From Trileptium ribeirensis (taxonomy: Eukaryota > Nematoda > Enoplea > Enoplida > Thoracostomopsidae), in assembly GCA_030248225.1 (NCBI GenBank), contig JASANE010011670.1, positions 1-64,000 on the forward strand: a stretch of DNA of 64,000 nt, read 5' to 3'. The notes beneath the pieces are model-generated. The model was not told the origin of the DNA. It did no database searches and saw nothing but the letters and a program-made list of their open reading frames with translations. Position numbers and translations under genes: made by a program. Positions 44,200 to 56,300 of the stretch are shown piece after piece. Position 1 is the stretch's first letter; each line of letters starts with the position of its first letter.

Positions 44200-44590
44200 C
44201 TGAAAAATTTGCCAGTGGGTATGAACCGGAGGGCCCCGGGTTCTGAAGCGGGGGGCGCCCGATTTCGCCAGGGCGCATTTCGCCAAGAGGAAAACGGTCA
44301 AAAATCGTCTCAGAAACACTGCGAAAATGCTTTTGATGCAGAGAGAAAGCGATTTTGAAGCAATTTTTGACAAAATTTGCGAAATTTTTGGCTTCAATAA
44401 CGAATTTTAATAAAATTTTATGTATTTTGTACCAATTGGAAACAAACAAAAAATTCCCAAGTGGCAGTGAACCGGGGGAGCCCAAAATTTTGTCAGGGGC
44501 ATGAACCGGGAGGAACCAAAAAATGCCAGCCTTCCAATTTGAAGAGCCAAGACAGTGTGAACAAAACATTGCCGACACTGAGCAATATCC
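44200..44590. repeat. Repeat with recurring GAACCGGRGG motifs
   Basis: Three related segments, CAGTGGGTATGAACCGGAGG (44213), CAGTGAACCGGGGGAG (44464) and CAGGGGCATGAACCGGGAGG (44495), flank an AT-rich part. They probably belong to a non-autonomous element; ends were not found. Confidence 0.45.
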
Positions 44591-44599
44591 CATCGTTAC

Positions 44600-45420
44600 T
44601 GGAGTCTATTTTTTTAAGTAATATAGTTAAAGTTTTATGAATCGTTTCTTCAAAATTTCCAACTCAGCATTCAAATTCACGATACTGAGCCTTTGAATCG
44701 GATTGTTAGGAAAGATCGCATTTTCCTTCTGATTTTTGACCTCCGTGGCTCCGATCCTTTGGAACTTGTGATTTTCAAGGGATGTGTCAAACTAAATATA
44801 AAGAGTAGCTGTTACCATTGTTTTTGTCACCTAATCGGTGCATTTAATGTTGGGAGATCACAACAATATTTTGTAACAAACATTATCCGTCTTCGGCACT
44901 TGAATATGTGTCGATTTTTATTGAAAGGAACAAGTACAATATAAGATGTATCAAGATAGAAGTTGCTAATTATTTCGCAGCGAAAAACGGTTATTCTTCG
45001 CAAGTTAGGAGCATTGTTGCGCATGGTATGTAATCTTCGGTAATTCTGAATTATTCACTGAGATTGTGCTGTAGTTGTATTCGAACATGTTAATAATGGT
45101 TATGGTAGCCAGATATGTAAGATTAATTTTTATCTTGTTATGTATATGTGTAGTTCAGCGGAGCGAAGCGAAACGATTTTGTTTTCGTCAGGGGTGTAAA
45201 ATTGACACGGTTTGCCCGTACCTGCTTTCAAAGTGCTAAGAAATAAAAAAATTGCACATTGGGGTTCCCTATGTCGCTGATCACTAATATGATATTTTTG
45301 GAGCTCTAAAACTTGGCCGGATATAGTAATATTTAGTTGAAGTATATGTTTACATATACGTATAGATATAAGATATAAATATACATATCTTATTATTCTT
45401 TTTGTAATTTGTTACGTTTA
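44600..45420. other. No gene seen
   Basis: An 83-codon frame at 44693-44944 lacks motifs and splice support. A GCGGAGCGAAGCGAA patch at 45158-45172 resembles one at 62110-62137. Confidence 0.4.
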
Positions 45421-45869
45421 CTAGTGTTATAGATAGATAGATAGATAGATGTTTATTACTAACAACAGGGAAAACCAATGAGCTGTGCAACCTATCGCGC
45501 GAAAAGTGACGCCTTCATGTAGGCCAGCCCATGGCAATCCCTTAAAACAATGAACGATTACTGTTTACAGGATAATTAAGTATTTGTTTGCTTGCTAATC
45601 ATTTTCAGCAAAACTGAGAAGGCAAATTCACGCATCGCCGATGTAGTATTCGTTCGTATCCGATCTGCAACAGTAAACAACGAGGCAGAGGAGAAAGAAA
45701 AGACTACATCAGGAATATAGCATGGCAATGACATATCCGTACTTAAAAATATAATGTGAAAATACCTTCACCTACATATTTGAATTCATTTAGTAGTTTA
45801 TTTACGAATGTACAATCGATCAATTTATATAAATTTGTAAAAACTAAGGACGACAGAGGACCTAAGTGG

Positions 45870-46655
45870 TCACCTAACCCATCGCCCCTTCATCGTATGA
45901 TTCAAGTTTAGCTCGGAAACAAGTTTGTTAAATTTAACGTCAGTATTAGCTTGAACAACTTTACAAGGCAAAGAATTCCAAATAATGGGAAAACGATATC
46001 TGAAAGAATTACGAATAATTTCTGACTGTGTGAAAAGTACAGCTAATGTTAGAGGATGAGACCGTGGTCCGATATAGTCAGCAAACCTAACGAAACTTTC
46101 AGTGTTATCGCCATAGACACGTTTATGCACTAAGTTATATCCCAGCTTTAGATCGGCAAATATACGCCTCAGTTCCAGGCTTTGGAGTCCTAGATGTTTA
46201 AGTCTCTCTGAGTATGATAAATGTGCAAAACCCGGAATCCTTTTCGTGAATCTCCGTTGCACGTTCTCAACCAAATCTACGTCTTTCAAAAGGTGTGGGG
46301 ACCAAACCGGACTTCCGTATTCAAGAGCTGGTCTAACAAAGGTGCAAAACATTTTAACAAGGAATTTAGGATCCCGGCATTTAAAAACTCTGAAGATGTG
46401 AGAACAAATAATGTTGCCTTGTTTTGCAATTTTTTGGCAGTGAATTGAAAATTTTTGATCAGAACTGATAATGAACCCTAAATCGTTCATTTCTTTGACA
46501 AAATTCAACTGGTTTCCGCCAATAGAATAACGTTCATATGTTTCTGAAGAACCAAAAGTTAAAACGCAACATTTATCTTGAGCCAAAGACAATTGCCATT
46601 TATTTGACCATTCACACAAATTTTGAAGATCATTTTGAAGTACTTCAGATAACAT
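45870..46655 (-). pseudogene. LINE RT thumb and C-terminal part
   Basis: This frame continues the RT after a frameshift near 46,640-46,660. It has an LQNLCEWSNKWQLSL segment, MNDLGFIISSD (thumb), a RPALEYGSPVWSP motif and QRRFTKRI, followed by a C-terminal domain to TAG/TAA at 45870. These are the standard C-terminal landmarks of CR1/jockey elements. Confidence 0.9.
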
Positions 46656-47917
46656 ACAACCACGAGGGACGGCAGCAGAATTTTTGCGTCGTCGGCATAT
46701 AACATAACCTCAGATTGCTCGATACATGATGGTAAATCGTTAATGAATAGCACAAAAAGCAGGGGACCGAGAACAGAACCTTGGGGCACTCCGCTTAGAA
46801 CGCATTTCTGTTTAGATTTGACCCCGTCAATAACGACAAACTGTTTGCGGTTTGTTAAAAAGGCTTTAATCCAGTTAAGAATTTTGCCTTTAATGCCTAA
46901 ATTTTCAATCTTGTACAATAGTTTTCGATGACTAACTGAATCGAAGGCCTTAGAAAAATCAACATAACAACAATGGGTAGAACTGTGAAAAGTTTTATAC
47001 TTAAACCATTTGTTCACGCTTTGTAACACGTTTGTTACTGTAGACCTACTAGGTAAAAACCCGTGTTGTTCTTGACGTATCAAATTGTTTCGGAGCAAAT
47101 AAAACATTATATGATCTTTGATAATACGTTCAAACGCCTTACAGACAGGCGAAGTCAAACTTATAGGACGGTAATTGGCTGGAATCGAGTTTTCTCCCTT
47201 GCGTTTGAATAGAGGGACAACCTTTGCAACAAGCCATGCTTTTGGTAGCACACACTGTTCCAAGGAAGCCGAAAAAATCAACAAAAGAGGTAAAGCCAGA
47301 GATCGGGCACATTTTTTCAGCAAAAAAGGTGGAATATTATCAAGCCCAGAGGATAGCTTGTTTGGGAGTAATTTCAAAGCACGTAAAACGGTTTGTTCAT
47401 TTAAAACCAGACTGTCTATTGAAGCATTTACGGAAGGAAAATCAGGCAATACTCCGTTATCAACAGTGAAGACTGAACTAAAATAATCAACAAAAACGTC
47501 AGCCTTACTAGCTGCATCAGTAATAACATTATTCTCTAGTACAAGCGGGGGAATGATACCTTTAGAAGCTAACTTAGTATTAACATATGTATAAAATTTT
47601 GAAATGTCACCAGAGCGCAGAATACGCAGTTCTCTGGCTGTTATTGCATTTGTCGAAGCAATACTAGCATTCTGATAGGCTCGTTTGTACAACAAAAGAT
47701 CATTAGCAGTTTTAGTGTCTTTGTAAATACGCCAACGTTTCTTTTTCAAAAGATATGCGTTTTTCACATTTATGTCACGTAAGATATATTTCTTTATACG
47801 TTTTTTTCGAGGGACGAAAACTGCAGTTGCATATTCGATAAAATAAAGAAAAATATCCCACATTTCATTTACATCACGAAATTCAGAAAACAATAAATTC
47901 CAGTCTATCGACTCCAA
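46559..47917 (-). pseudogene. LINE reverse transcriptase, main part
   Basis: These 452 open codons remain open upstream to about 48,020. Landmarks in order: LNSGLDNIPP-type finger (KLSSGLDNIPP), VVPLFKRKG, NYRPISL (motif 1), QHGFLPSRST (motif 2), YVDFSKAFDSVSH (motif A with catalytic Asp), GVPQGSVLGPLLF (motif B), and MLYADDAKI (motif C, both catalytic Asp intact). The frame is lost by a shift right after YADDAKI. Product role: copying LINE RNA at the nicked target. Confidence 0.92.
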
Positions 47918-48029
47918 ATAAAACGAAAAATCCGTAAAATTTCCTGCTTTATAATCATAAAAATATTCTTCATTTTCTTTATGTATTGTGTTGATAAAGT
48001 TGAAGAATACAATTAATATATTATCTATC

Positions 48030-49210
48030 TAATCAATGGTAACTGTTTAATCTTAATTATCTACGTGTTTACGATAATGTAGCATTATTCACTGAGCAGA
48101 TATTTGCTGCATATGAATTATTTGCGGCATGCCTGAATTATTTTGCAAAATGTAGTCGCATTGAAAAATGTTGGATGATTGGACAGGTGGTGGAGCATCC
48201 CTAGCACCGGTATGTATCGATATATCTATCACATTGATTTATTTTTTGGCACAATGTTGTAACGTCTATAGTGCATATGTCCAAAAGATTCGTTATGCGG
48301 CAGCAACTTAATGTGCACCCATCGACCATCTTATTTTAATTAAGTAGTGCCGGCATTAGTGATGATATGCACCTTCCTTTGAATCTTTAAGTATTAAAAG
48401 GTTTTATCACATTTTTTTGAATATTTTCACTTGAATACGTCTGTAATCTATTCCTGAACCTGAATATATATCTTTGTAACATGTTTTCTTCATGTAAAAT
48501 TCAGTAATATTTTTCCTTATTTACTGTGATAAACAGTATGAAAAGATTGGCTGGGTTGTTTTCGTGTTAATAACTTCGAGTAAAACAGCGTAATTTAATA
48601 TATAAATAAATTGCAGAAGTTTTGTCGTTTTACAGTTTAGTGCTTTAGGCGCTTTCGCACACTATCAGCTTCTAAATTGATGAAATGGTAGCTGTTCCTT
48701 TGTTTACTGTGGATATCAGGTATCGGCAGAGTAAGGAGGTCCTTTGGGAATAGACCCCTCCCTTACGACTTTTTAGCTTTACCACTTTTACCCCAATTCT
48801 TGCTAAAACTTTCCGTCGCAGTGGAGGAGGGTGGGGGTGGGTGCGGAGACTTCAGTGGAGCAATTAAGTGGGTTCGACCGTTAGGTGTAAACCACCCTAC
48901 CCCCCTAATGACACATGTGCTGTAGATATATGTATCATAAAGTTTAACGGTAAAATTTGTCTTCGATTAGGGCTATATCCATACTCATTTTTATATGGGG
49001 ATGTTCAAGGAAATTTTGTCTTCTTTTTGAAGCAAGATATAATATTGCTAATTCTCGCGTCCACAAGTCTGAGTCCAGAACTCAAAGCATCGATATGGCT
49101 ATACGACATATCAGGATTCTATCTGTAGCGAAAGGTTTTTAAAATGATTTTTTTGCGGTGAGGCAATAACGTAACCTAATTTAAATGCTCGCTAACGATT
49201 GTCATGCAAT
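48030..49210. other. No gene seen
   Basis: AT-rich; a GC-richer patch at 48720-48910 holds CCCCTCCC and GGAGGGTGGGGG runs. ADAM prodomain exons were looked for here and not found. Confidence 0.4.
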
Positions 49211-49214
49211 TCTG

Positions 49215-49750
49215 CAGGAAACCGGAACTTAATGGTTTTTCTGGTTCTGAAATAAAATTACTGAAGGTTCTACTTTCTGAACAGGTGTGCTATAAGCGAG
49301 ACAAACTGTGATATTATGCTGCTCATTCAACAATAAAAACAGTTTCAAAAACATAATGTGAAATACTCAGCATTGCCTATGTTGTGCTGCCATATCAAGC
49401 TTGCAAGTTCCTGCTTAAGTATTTCTAAGCCATCTATACTTTGTTTTCGTATTAAGTTGAACAAGTTCAAGTTAAACATTACGCTACCGCACTCCGAATG
49501 GGTCAAATACAATAACTAAGTAACTACTATAAGCATGCAATTGACTTGGTTTTGTGGACATAAACTTCAGGTGAACAATTACTACAGTGATGAAATGAAT
49601 AATCCTGCTGTAAACATTTTACCTACGTTTTGATGGTCAATTTGTTGATGTATTTAAAACTGGAATTTCCGTTCCGGCAGTTTTTACCTTTTGCTGGAAC
49701 AACAATTGGAACAAGATTTTCGCCGGAAACGGAATTTCGGTTACTCCCTG
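49215..49750. mobile_element. hAT-like non-autonomous element, copy 2
   Basis: The right end AATTTCGGTTACTCCCTG and the subterminal GTTCCGGCAG...GCTGGAAC...CGCCGGAA series match the right end of copy 1 at 41178-41272. The left end CAGGAAACCGGAAC is a deleted version of the TIR. The interior shares the GATGCTGCTC/ACAGTTTCAA stretch. No target duplication is visible, so it is older than copy 1. Confidence 0.65.
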
Positions 49751-49759
49751 ACCTGATCT

Positions 49760-50230
49760 GTCTGTCTGCACCAGTATTACTGCAGTCTATGACTCAGATG
49801 CACAACAAATGCCAAATTAGATAAAATTGCACCTTAAGTTGATCACAGATAAAAATTCTCTAAGTCAAAATCAAATATTTAAATGACTAAACTTTCGAAG
49901 TGGGAGATGGCGAACAGGGGTCAACGGCAAGACATGAAGGTTTAGACCCCATTCCCTACCTCAGCATGACGACTTGTCTCTGTTATCATAAAACTAACGT
50001 ATGATTAGCCTCGGCTTACAATTAAACATAATTTTTTCTGTGGTGTTCATATTCTGTTGTTCCTCACCGTTATATGGAGATTTGAACTTGGCTAGATCCA
50101 TTATTTTAACATTGGCAACAAGTTGAAGTTAATTTAAAGGTATTATCGCGTTAACAGTGTGTAGTTGTAAAAATATTTGTGAGGTTTAACAATTTTACGT
50201 TAAGACATTTAAATTTTGAGCTATATTTAC
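49760..50230. other. No gene seen
   Basis: Sequence between a hAT-like relic and the first recognised ADAM exon; probably intron. Confidence 0.4.
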
Positions 50231-50232
50231 AG

Positions 50233-50352
50233 CCTTTGATGCGCAGCATGGATCCAACCAGGTCAGCGTATCCAGAATATTATCACACGTTTAATTTGGA
50301 TGGTCTGGATGAACGTAAACTTGATTTGATCATCGTGCATGATTTTTCACAG
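50233..50352 (+). CDS. ADAM exon: end of linker and first protease strand
   Basis: The acceptor TATATTTACAG is followed by 40 codons in phase 0. The end, DERKLDLIIVHDFSQ, matches the first beta-strand of reprolysins (typically Glu-Arg-Lys-x-Leu-Glu-Leu...Val-x-Asp). The donor is G|GTAA, with the TAA being the target duplication of the MITE that begins at 50357. The acceptor position is less sure than the donor, as the frame is also open upstream. Confidence 0.7.
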
Positions 50353-53300
50353 GTAATGCGTGAGTAAACTTAAACTGCGCCCCTTGCTATCCTCTTTTGA
50401 CAAAAGCAATTGTCATTCAGTTGTTCACTGAACACAAATTTCATTTTTGCATTATAGAACATAAATTAGTCCGTTTCGTATTTCATACGTTATAATTTGA
50501 AAATGTTCGCGAACGCATTGGTGCTAAAGTACAGGGGCCGAATTGCATTCCCTAATGGCGTTATGGAACAGAAAAATGTCGAAATTGATCCGAGTTTTGT
50601 TCTCTAACAAAGTTTTGTACATAGTTTCAAAAGAGGATGGTTGGTGGAGCATCTTAAGTTTACTCTTGCATAACGCTATGTTTAAATCTTTCATTGTTAT
50701 CAATGACAACTTGCCTTTAAGTTAACCAAGCAATGTCTATTCAATTAATTATGTAGTTGCATACCAGCAGCAATATGGTATGAAATCCGTAGAAGTATTA
50801 AAATTAAGCTCCGGTGTAACTGCAACTGCAATGACGTTATATTAAATTTTAAGTACTATGCTACTTTCTTATGTTTGTGTACAGATATAATAAATAGTGT
50901 TTTGAAGGTTAAAGCATAATGACTACGAACAACATATAATGATATAGTTTTAGTTCAGGTACTTTTTTGGAAAGCGGATACCATTGGAATCCTGTACTGT
51001 GTACGTAGTATAGTAAAGCTTCCTTAAGTAATTTTAACGGTGCCCCTTTTATGATGGTATAGAAATATATCCGGCGTGTAATTTGTGAAAAACCTTAATA
51101 GTTAATAAATAAGCTTAATAATAAAACCGTAATAAACAAAGACAACGCAGAAACAAAAAGTTAGATGTAAGAATTTCGGTCCATGTGGCGGGGTTCCAGA
51201 CGACTACAAACAGAAGTGCCGAAATGCTTGTTATATGAAACAGCCTGTGGCGGCGCTCTTCGGTCCGGTCCAAAAATTATAGAGAATTATGCAATACGTG
51301 TGTGTATGCAATGTATGTGCAGAGCATGTGGAACCAAAACATGTATACTTCAATATAGCTTTTATTATTTTAAAATGTTGTATAAGAAAAAAGTCAGTCT
51401 TACCGTGAATTTTAGTAGTGCTTGCAATTTAACCTTTGAAACCCGATAGTAGTGCTTTCCGTTTAATTTTTTCGTTAGTTCACATGTACATGGTGAAACA
51501 TATTTGATATTTATAGTGTTTCGCAGATAGATAACAGTTTACGATACAGCTCGAAACGCATGGGTTTGCGTTAATTATTCGTAGAGGTCGTTTCACGTTG
51601 TTGCATTCTGAATGTTCTGTACTGAACAGATTAACTCAGCGATAGTTCATTCGGAAGGTCTAAATCCATAATTGTCCCTTCAGTTAGTCGCGAAAGCTTA
51701 TCTCGCCATTTTCTCCGATGGGCCAAATGGGCTCGGACCAAGTCGGAGAGGTCCGCAATAAAACATAATGGATTGTATCTTGACAAGTAGTGTGGATGTC
51801 AGCCAAACTAGGCTCATTTTGTAAAGCAACTTGGGTCCAATCGGGATTTTAAACGGAGTTTTGAGACACAGAATTAGCGAAACATGGGGCGTTCTACATA
51901 TCTCCACAACTGCTTAGCTATATTGGTGAAATTGGCCTCATTTTACAGAGCTATTCATCCTATATAGCTGCACATGCAACTAGTGCCCTTATTTACGCTG
52001 CAGGGTTGTGTAAAATTAGGTTTTTAATCCACGACAACTGCAGTATCTCGCAATTGCTCGATCTCAGTGTGAATATCAGTGTTATTGTGTGGAGAAATGC
52101 TGTGCTGCTATTGTCATTATTTCTGCTGCAGGGTTGGCGTAAAATGGATTTTGAATGGTCCCATTAATATCAGTTTTCCATTACAATAGTTTTTGCTTTA
52201 GTACTCTCTGGTATTGTGTTGCCGCTGCATAGCTGATGACGATAATACTTATATATAATAAAACTATGTTGATGTTTTTGAAAATATCACTGTGCGAATA
52301 ATTATTACCATTGTTAAGCTTTTATTCGAGAATTAATGTTCAAGTCATTATTTAATTAATGTTCAAGTCATTATTTTAAGGTAAATTCTTTTTTCTTATA
52401 TTATGCTGGCCTTTCCAGTCGCCGAAAAAATGTGGGTGAGGTAAGATTTTTATGGTGCTTCCATGTGCAATCTCGGGGGAAATTGGCGTGGTGGTGCGAA
52501 ATTTCATGTTTTGTGCACGTTTTTTGACATATTTTTGGAATTTTTACTACACGTCGTTTTCGGGACGGGTTATACTTAGGGTTCGCAACTGCTTAAATCA
52601 CACCGAAGCTAGTTACAAGTCTTTCCTATCCCTTGTGTTTATTTTTGTGTTTTGAATCAATGTCAAACATGGGGATTTCATGAAGTGGTGTGGAGGCGAA
52701 CATCGGGTACTTTTGGGGAGTAATAGTGTGAATGGCTGAATAGGAATAATCCGCCTATAATGGAGAGGCTAGCTTTGTAGTTTTTATAGTTTGCAATTTA
52801 ATTACAGTGGGTGCGATATGGACGGAATTCAACAACATTGAATAATCGAACGAAAGAGTTGGTTAACATAATGAACAGTGTATGTTACTACGCACAGTGA
52901 CTTTGTATCTCGTTATGTTAAATATTCATTCGTTGTTTGTTATGATCGATCGTTATCGTTGTTAAAACACAGCGGGAAAAGCAAGCTCAAAAATCCATTA
53001 ACTGTGTAAACTAGAAGCTCTGTTGGCCTTTGGTGTCATGAAATAAATATTTCCTGACTATGGACACTTAAATCCACCAAAATGGATATATAATACACTT
53101 GATTCTTGTAGTTAAATCTTTTATAGGTGCAACATAAAACAAAGTGGAATATTCATTGCAAAGCCATAGACCGTAACGGCAACTTGTGGTCTAACCTGTT
53201 ATTTAATATGCTTAAGCCGCTTGTTTCGTAGTCAAATCTGAATATTTGTTGAATAACCCTACAAACAAAACGGTGTGCGGAAACCCAAAGGATTATATAG

Positions 53301-56300
53301 TTTGCAATTAGTCAAAGTTTTTTTTAATTTCAGCGTTTTGGTGTATTTTAAACTGTTTCATTTCAAAACGGCTGAGATAACAAAATATTTGTAACAGCGA
53401 AATTGTTTGTCGCGATGATACTACTCGGTTGCATATTTAGAAATAATGCATCTGAAAAGATTTATTTCATGAAATGTTCAGGCGTCCCAATTACAGCTGA
53501 AACAACAAAGTGATAATTCGACGTCAGTTTTTCGACTTTTTGTTTAAAATAATGACGACAGCGTTACAACGGGTACGAAATGAAAATAGAATACATTTTC
53601 ACATCTAACAAAATCATATTTTAAAAATTCATTCATCCGGAGATAAGTGGTTGTTGCAGAGTGTTTGCATAGATAGGTTTTGTTAAAGGAAACTTCGGCC
53701 TCTTTGTTTCAACAAATTTAATTGTAACGCAGCTGTGCCTTACTATAACAGCGGTTGTGAAAATCCGAAAACTGTGTTATAACCTGATCACTTTTTCCGC
53801 AGCCGAACAACGCTTTCATTTGCCATTTTATTCCTTAAAAGTGTTTTTAGTTTCATTGTGCTATTTATGAAATATATATATTGTAAGTTGCAATCAATTT
53901 ATATTTCCAAGGTAATGCTAATTGGTGATACCAGCAAATCAAGTTATACTGTGGTATAGTGCTAGAGTATAATATTCTGCTCGTATTGTTCGTTGATTCT
54001 GTAAATCATATTTTTCTTTTTGTAGCAGATGTGTTGTACGTTGATAATTTGAGAAGAAAAGTTAGGCGCCATTTTGTTACGTAATTGTTTGTACGTTTTC
54101 AATTCATTTTAGCTGTTTGATCCGCTTAAAATACGAATTGCGCTAGCCGATGTTGATATTTGGCGGTCCGGCGACAAAATTTCCATCGATTCTAATCCTA
54201 ATCCTACGCTCACTCGGTTTCTCTACTATCGACGAAAAGTATTGCTGACTGATTCTTCATTGCCCCGCCGCTACCACGACAATGCCCAGTTATTGACGTA
54301 AGTAGAAAATAGGTTTTACGATGTATATGTTATTTTTCAAACGGCAGTTATGTTTTGGATAAATCCTTCGTGCTGCATGCCTGACTTCCCGGCAGGATCA
54401 AGATAATACCTGACCGTTTTGAAGTCACGAGCACCTGCTTTAATTTGCTGGTAATAAGAAATTTGGGGTATTGCCCTCAGGTTATAAGGCTCTCTTATAA
54501 TTGCATTTTGTAGCGTTATGCCTTCACAACATTAGTAATGTTGGTTTTGTCAAATACTTGTGCCAGATGAAGATTGAGATTTCAGGACGCCACGTTCAAT
54601 ATTATAGTGCCAATAGGCGAAATTAATGCAGTATATATATTAGAGATGTAACGGAGCTTAGTCCTGGGACGGTGCAACGTCGAAGCCCCGGTAAAAGGTA
54701 AAATTTGGTGCCGGGGCTGCTGTTGCCGGAAAAATATTTTTGGTACAAATTGTTAGAACAGATTTATAAACAATGTGAAGCTTTAGCTAAAGACATGATA
54801 CTTGTTACTAACTAGGGCAGTGCAAAGTCCACATCACCTTCCTGAAACAGTGAACTTTAGCTCACAACGTACAGTTTATTAAATAATAAACTAAAATGTT
54901 AAAACGCTTTGTGTTGAGTTTTTGACATTTCAACAAGATTATTACGTATACGGACAAAATTTGGATATGGTTTTTCTTTTAACAAAAATATTTTTAATCA
55001 GGGGTGTGTTATTCCGCGTCATATGGTTTGAATTTGAACTATAACACATAATGGTGGCAGTGAAATTCGTCTACCCAGAGGGTAACCCCCGGTAGCCGCG
55101 AAATTTTTCTGGGGCGTCGGTACGGTAGTGAGGACTTTTTTGGTCGCCGGCGTCAAATTTTCGCCTATGAGTTAACCTCATTTCGAGGGGGTGAGGGTCT
55201 CCGGATTCCCGTGGGGGGATTTTACTCCCTCCCACCACCCTGTCGGCATGTATGTATATGTATTATATAATACATTAGCATATTATGCTCTATATGCGTT
55301 GGCAAATCGAACACAGTACTTTTCGGCTGCCAGGGCAAGCTTAGCCCCGGTAGGCTGGACCCGGTTCCGGTAGAATTCTTGCCCCGGTGCAACACTAAAT
55401 GTGTAGCGCTTGCAATGGTACATTTCCTCCTGTACAGTAGTAAATTCTTGTGTCTCGTTTTTCTTGGTTCTTGATCTTTTTGTGCGGTGCGAGCTTTGTT
55501 AAAGGACAGTGTTGGTTGCTGACATTTTCATCACAGAGTGTTTTGCAATATAAAAGTTTAGAACTCGTATTTTGTAGAAGCCGGTTATTTTGTGTCGTTG
55601 TAGCGTCAAGCACATGCTGAGTAAACGTAGCAAATTGTGATTCGTAATATTTCTTGTGTTGTAGTGTGAATATTGCTTGAGTCAACTGTTGCAGTTGACG
55701 GAAACATTTAATGACTGTTGCAGTTGTTTGAACAAATATAATTTCAGTTGTTGCAACTGCAACCAGTATCTTTCATCTGGCCTTCGTGTTATGCTTCGAC
55801 TGTTGCAGTCGAATGTAATAGCATTCCCCTTCGTGAGACCTAGCATCGCCAAAACTCGGTAACGCTACATATATATTAAGCTTTGCGTAATGGTTTGTTT
55901 TAGAACAATTATTTTTAACAAACATTGACACAGTACAAGTTTGATGTCAGGTTAATGTTATGTGGTGGTTTGTTCAATTCGCAAAATACCATTTGCGTTG
56001 GACGGCAATTTAATTATTGAAAGATTGCTGAAAGATAATTGATATCAGTTATGAGGCAGATCGTATGACTTACCACGGTTTTCGAACTTATTGTAGTCGG
56101 TACATTTACCAAAGATTAACTGTGTCGCAATCTTGTGATTTTGATGTATGATGTATATACTTTGCAATCTCATTTTAACTGGATGAATTTGGTGCTTGTC
56201 CTAACTAGAAAAATTCATATTGTCTCAGTATTAATGAAATTTTTTATAGTTGCAGCTTCGTTAATAAAATGTTTTTTATTTTGTTATTATGAATGCTATT

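Larger units (their letters stand above)
45428..48020 (-). mobile_element. CR1/jockey-group LINE, 5'-truncated
   Basis: This is a minus-strand non-LTR retrotransposon with the end of the post-endonuclease region, a full RT, thumb and C-terminal domain. It terminates in an ATCT microsatellite tail (45428-45451, seen as GATA on the plus strand). The endonuclease is missing, so it is 5'-truncated near 48,020, as usual for LINEs. Only one frameshift interrupts about 700 codons, so the insertion is young. Confidence 0.85.

Noticed and set aside
44693..44944. 83-codon frame before the CR1-like LINE
   Set aside because: No motif, no splice support, and not in phase with any recognised exon.
48030..50230. 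ADAM prodomain exons or a Cys-switch
   Set aside because: I looked for the conserved prodomain Cys and a Tyr-x-Ile-Glu-Pro segment with splice sites and found nothing convincing; the exons are probably further upstream.
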